A stretch of 64,000 nt of DNA from Nematostella vectensis (Eukaryota > Cnidaria > Anthozoa > Actiniaria > Edwardsiidae). Of this stretch, positions 63,201 through 64,000 are shown one piece after another (positions within the stretch are counted from its first letter, which is position 1; every line of letters starts with the position of its first letter). The translations under genes were made by a program, and so were the position numbers. The stretch spans positions 2,566,001 through 2,630,000 of the forward strand of contig NC_064039.1 of the NCBI RefSeq assembly GCF_932526225.1, read 5' to 3'. The notes beneath the pieces were generated by a model. It did not search any database. It saw only the letters and a list, made by a program, of their open reading frames with translations, and was not told the DNA's origin.

Positions 63201-63859
63201 TATGTTAACTGTACCTGAATTTGTATGGAGGAGGCCTCTAAAGCACGGAACACCATGGGTAGGACATCATCCCGTACAGAGTCCTTTGGTGTTTTGCTAA
63301 GAAGTAGGTCTAGCTTCTGCAGGAAGATTATTGTGACCTGACAGGAAAGAAAAGACATCCTTGTGTTAATACAAACTGTGACATAAAAGTATGTGGAATA
63401 CTAAGCAGATATGCAGCTGATTTCCTCCAAGTAGCTTTTTTTCATTTATCAGCACTGATTACCTGGACTGGTTCCTGGACCTTAAAGACTGGTTTAAGCT
63501 CAGGCAAAATTAGCTTGGTGTACTCTTCGGCTGTGCAGTCTTCTGTAATCAGCAGGATATTTGGCAGGACAAATGGGATAACCTGTAGGTTGGAGAGCTG
63601 AAGACAGAGCTGAGGGAGCACACGCTGCATGACGACCCTCTGTGAAAAGATGTTTGATATCCTATCAGAATCAGTTTGCTCGCACACTAGTGACCACATG
63701 TGACTTTATAGATGTTTTTAAAGCATACCATACCCTGGGTAGCTTGGGCATCACTTTGTAGAGACTTTTAAAGAATTGAGTCTTAGCCACATCATCTCTT
63801 TGCATCAGCGAATCCAAGTACTGTAATGTCAGGGCAGCCACATTCTCAAAGAAGGGAAT
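57212..63859 (-). CDS. SCYL2: SCYL2 (SCY1-like pseudokinase 2), 3' part only
   Basis: Pseudokinase and HEAT-repeat protein of clathrin-coated vesicles that binds clathrin and AP2 in endosome-Golgi traffic. Exons (minus): 63859-63734, 63639-63463, 63337-63215, 62996-62883, 62548-62416, 62110-61992, 61479-61379, 60835-60732, 60024-59963, 59874-59758, 58870-58147, 57381-57212; 2070 nt, 689 residues, phases all consistent. The first exon in view opens IPFFENVAALTLQYLDSL, just after the kinase domain; HEAT-repeat segments follow (PFVLPNILLITEDCTAEEY, PMVFRALEASSIQIQ, VNCLVCFGKILEHLDKY), then the coiled VHKKLGMDKD...EVEHKAKLEQL region, a long Ser/Gly/Asn/Met-rich tail of about 240 residues in one exon, and the family's C-terminal SANDLKDIFG. 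The tail is longer than in human. The 5' exons lie beyond the right edge. Confidence 0.95.
59210..59590. repeat. 18-bp tandem repeat, about 20 copies, SCYL2 intron
   Basis: Unit ccaataagcgccccctct with small variants (agtgcc, gcgctcc). Diverged fragments (aataagcgcccctaccc) also occur near 58950-59000, so the array once extended to, or was seeded by, that site. Confidence 0.95.
60159..60203. repeat. Small perfect hairpin
   Basis: aaattaacgcttgt and acaagcgttaattt flank an imperfectly paired centre (caaagagatcctttca); a palindromic insertion in a SCYL2 intron. Confidence 0.75.
60321..60571. mobile_element. Dispersed 250-bp inverted-repeat element, copy 2
   Basis: Second copy of the element at 43573-43825, same orientation, with ends ttgtcaccagtttacttcg and ggaagtaaactggtgacaat. 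It lies in a SCYL2 intron (60025-60731). Confidence 0.9.
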
Positions 63860-64000
63860 CTGTTAAAAAGAACAAGGTTAAATTAAAAAAATATGTACAC
63901 AACTTAAGGTTACATTAAGTGTACCTACTGAATATATTAATTTTATACATTGTAAACAAACATCTCCTTCTTTTTTTCTACATCATTATCATATTACCAG

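Overview
The window is animal genomic DNA: conserved multi-exon genes, short AT-rich introns, many inverted-repeat (MITE-like) insertions and very large minisatellites. The intron-rich gene models and the style of the repeats suggest a cnidarian, probably a sea anemone of the Nematostella type. That assignment is inference from gene style and is not proven by any marker. Layout, left to right: (1) 1-958 is a 32-bp minisatellite cut by the window edge. (2) 2641-32638, minus strand, is a complete DDB1 gene (CRL4 ubiquitin-ligase adaptor). I traced 27 coding exons; they sum to 3432 nt, or 1143 residues, against 1140 in human. Its last intron but one is a U12-type AT-AC intron, and intron 10 has a GC donor. 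Its introns hold a 70-bp satellite of about 55 copies, a G-rich satellite of about 80 copies, a decayed transposon ORF and, on the opposite strand, a small secreted-peptide gene (peptide A, 12309-13221). (3) 32639-33093 is a head-to-head promoter region between DDB1 and a plus-strand Polycomb RING-finger gene (PCGF; 33094-36646, 10 coding exons, 244 residues). The terminal exon of PCGF has been amplified in place into a 53-bp satellite of about 73 copies reaching 40490. (4) 42256-47760, minus strand, is a decayed 5-aminolevulinate synthase copy with frameshifts, a stop and lost exons. A second secreted-peptide gene (peptide B, 45413-46025, plus) sits inside it. A and B share a signal peptide, a QY[IV]STFGD[DE]P motif, a TATA box, a noncoding first exon, identical intron phase and a spliced length of 65 residues each. 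(5) 49114-50124, minus, is a heparan-sulfate 2-O-sulfotransferase-like gene. (6) 53195-55896, plus, is a two-exon orphan type II membrane protein, long, disordered and rich in N-glycosylation sites. (7) 57212 to the right edge, minus, is the 3' two-thirds of SCYL2; its kinase domain lies outside the window. The housekeeping genes (DDB1, PCGF, SCYL2) do not form one pathway, although DDB1 and PCGF both act in nuclear ubiquitin ligases and share a promoter interval. The most distinctive material is the two-member secreted-peptide family and the satellites that grew out of exon ends or out of MITE arms. All splice sites were placed by reading the sequence, checking phase and recalling family proteins; no alignment software was run.
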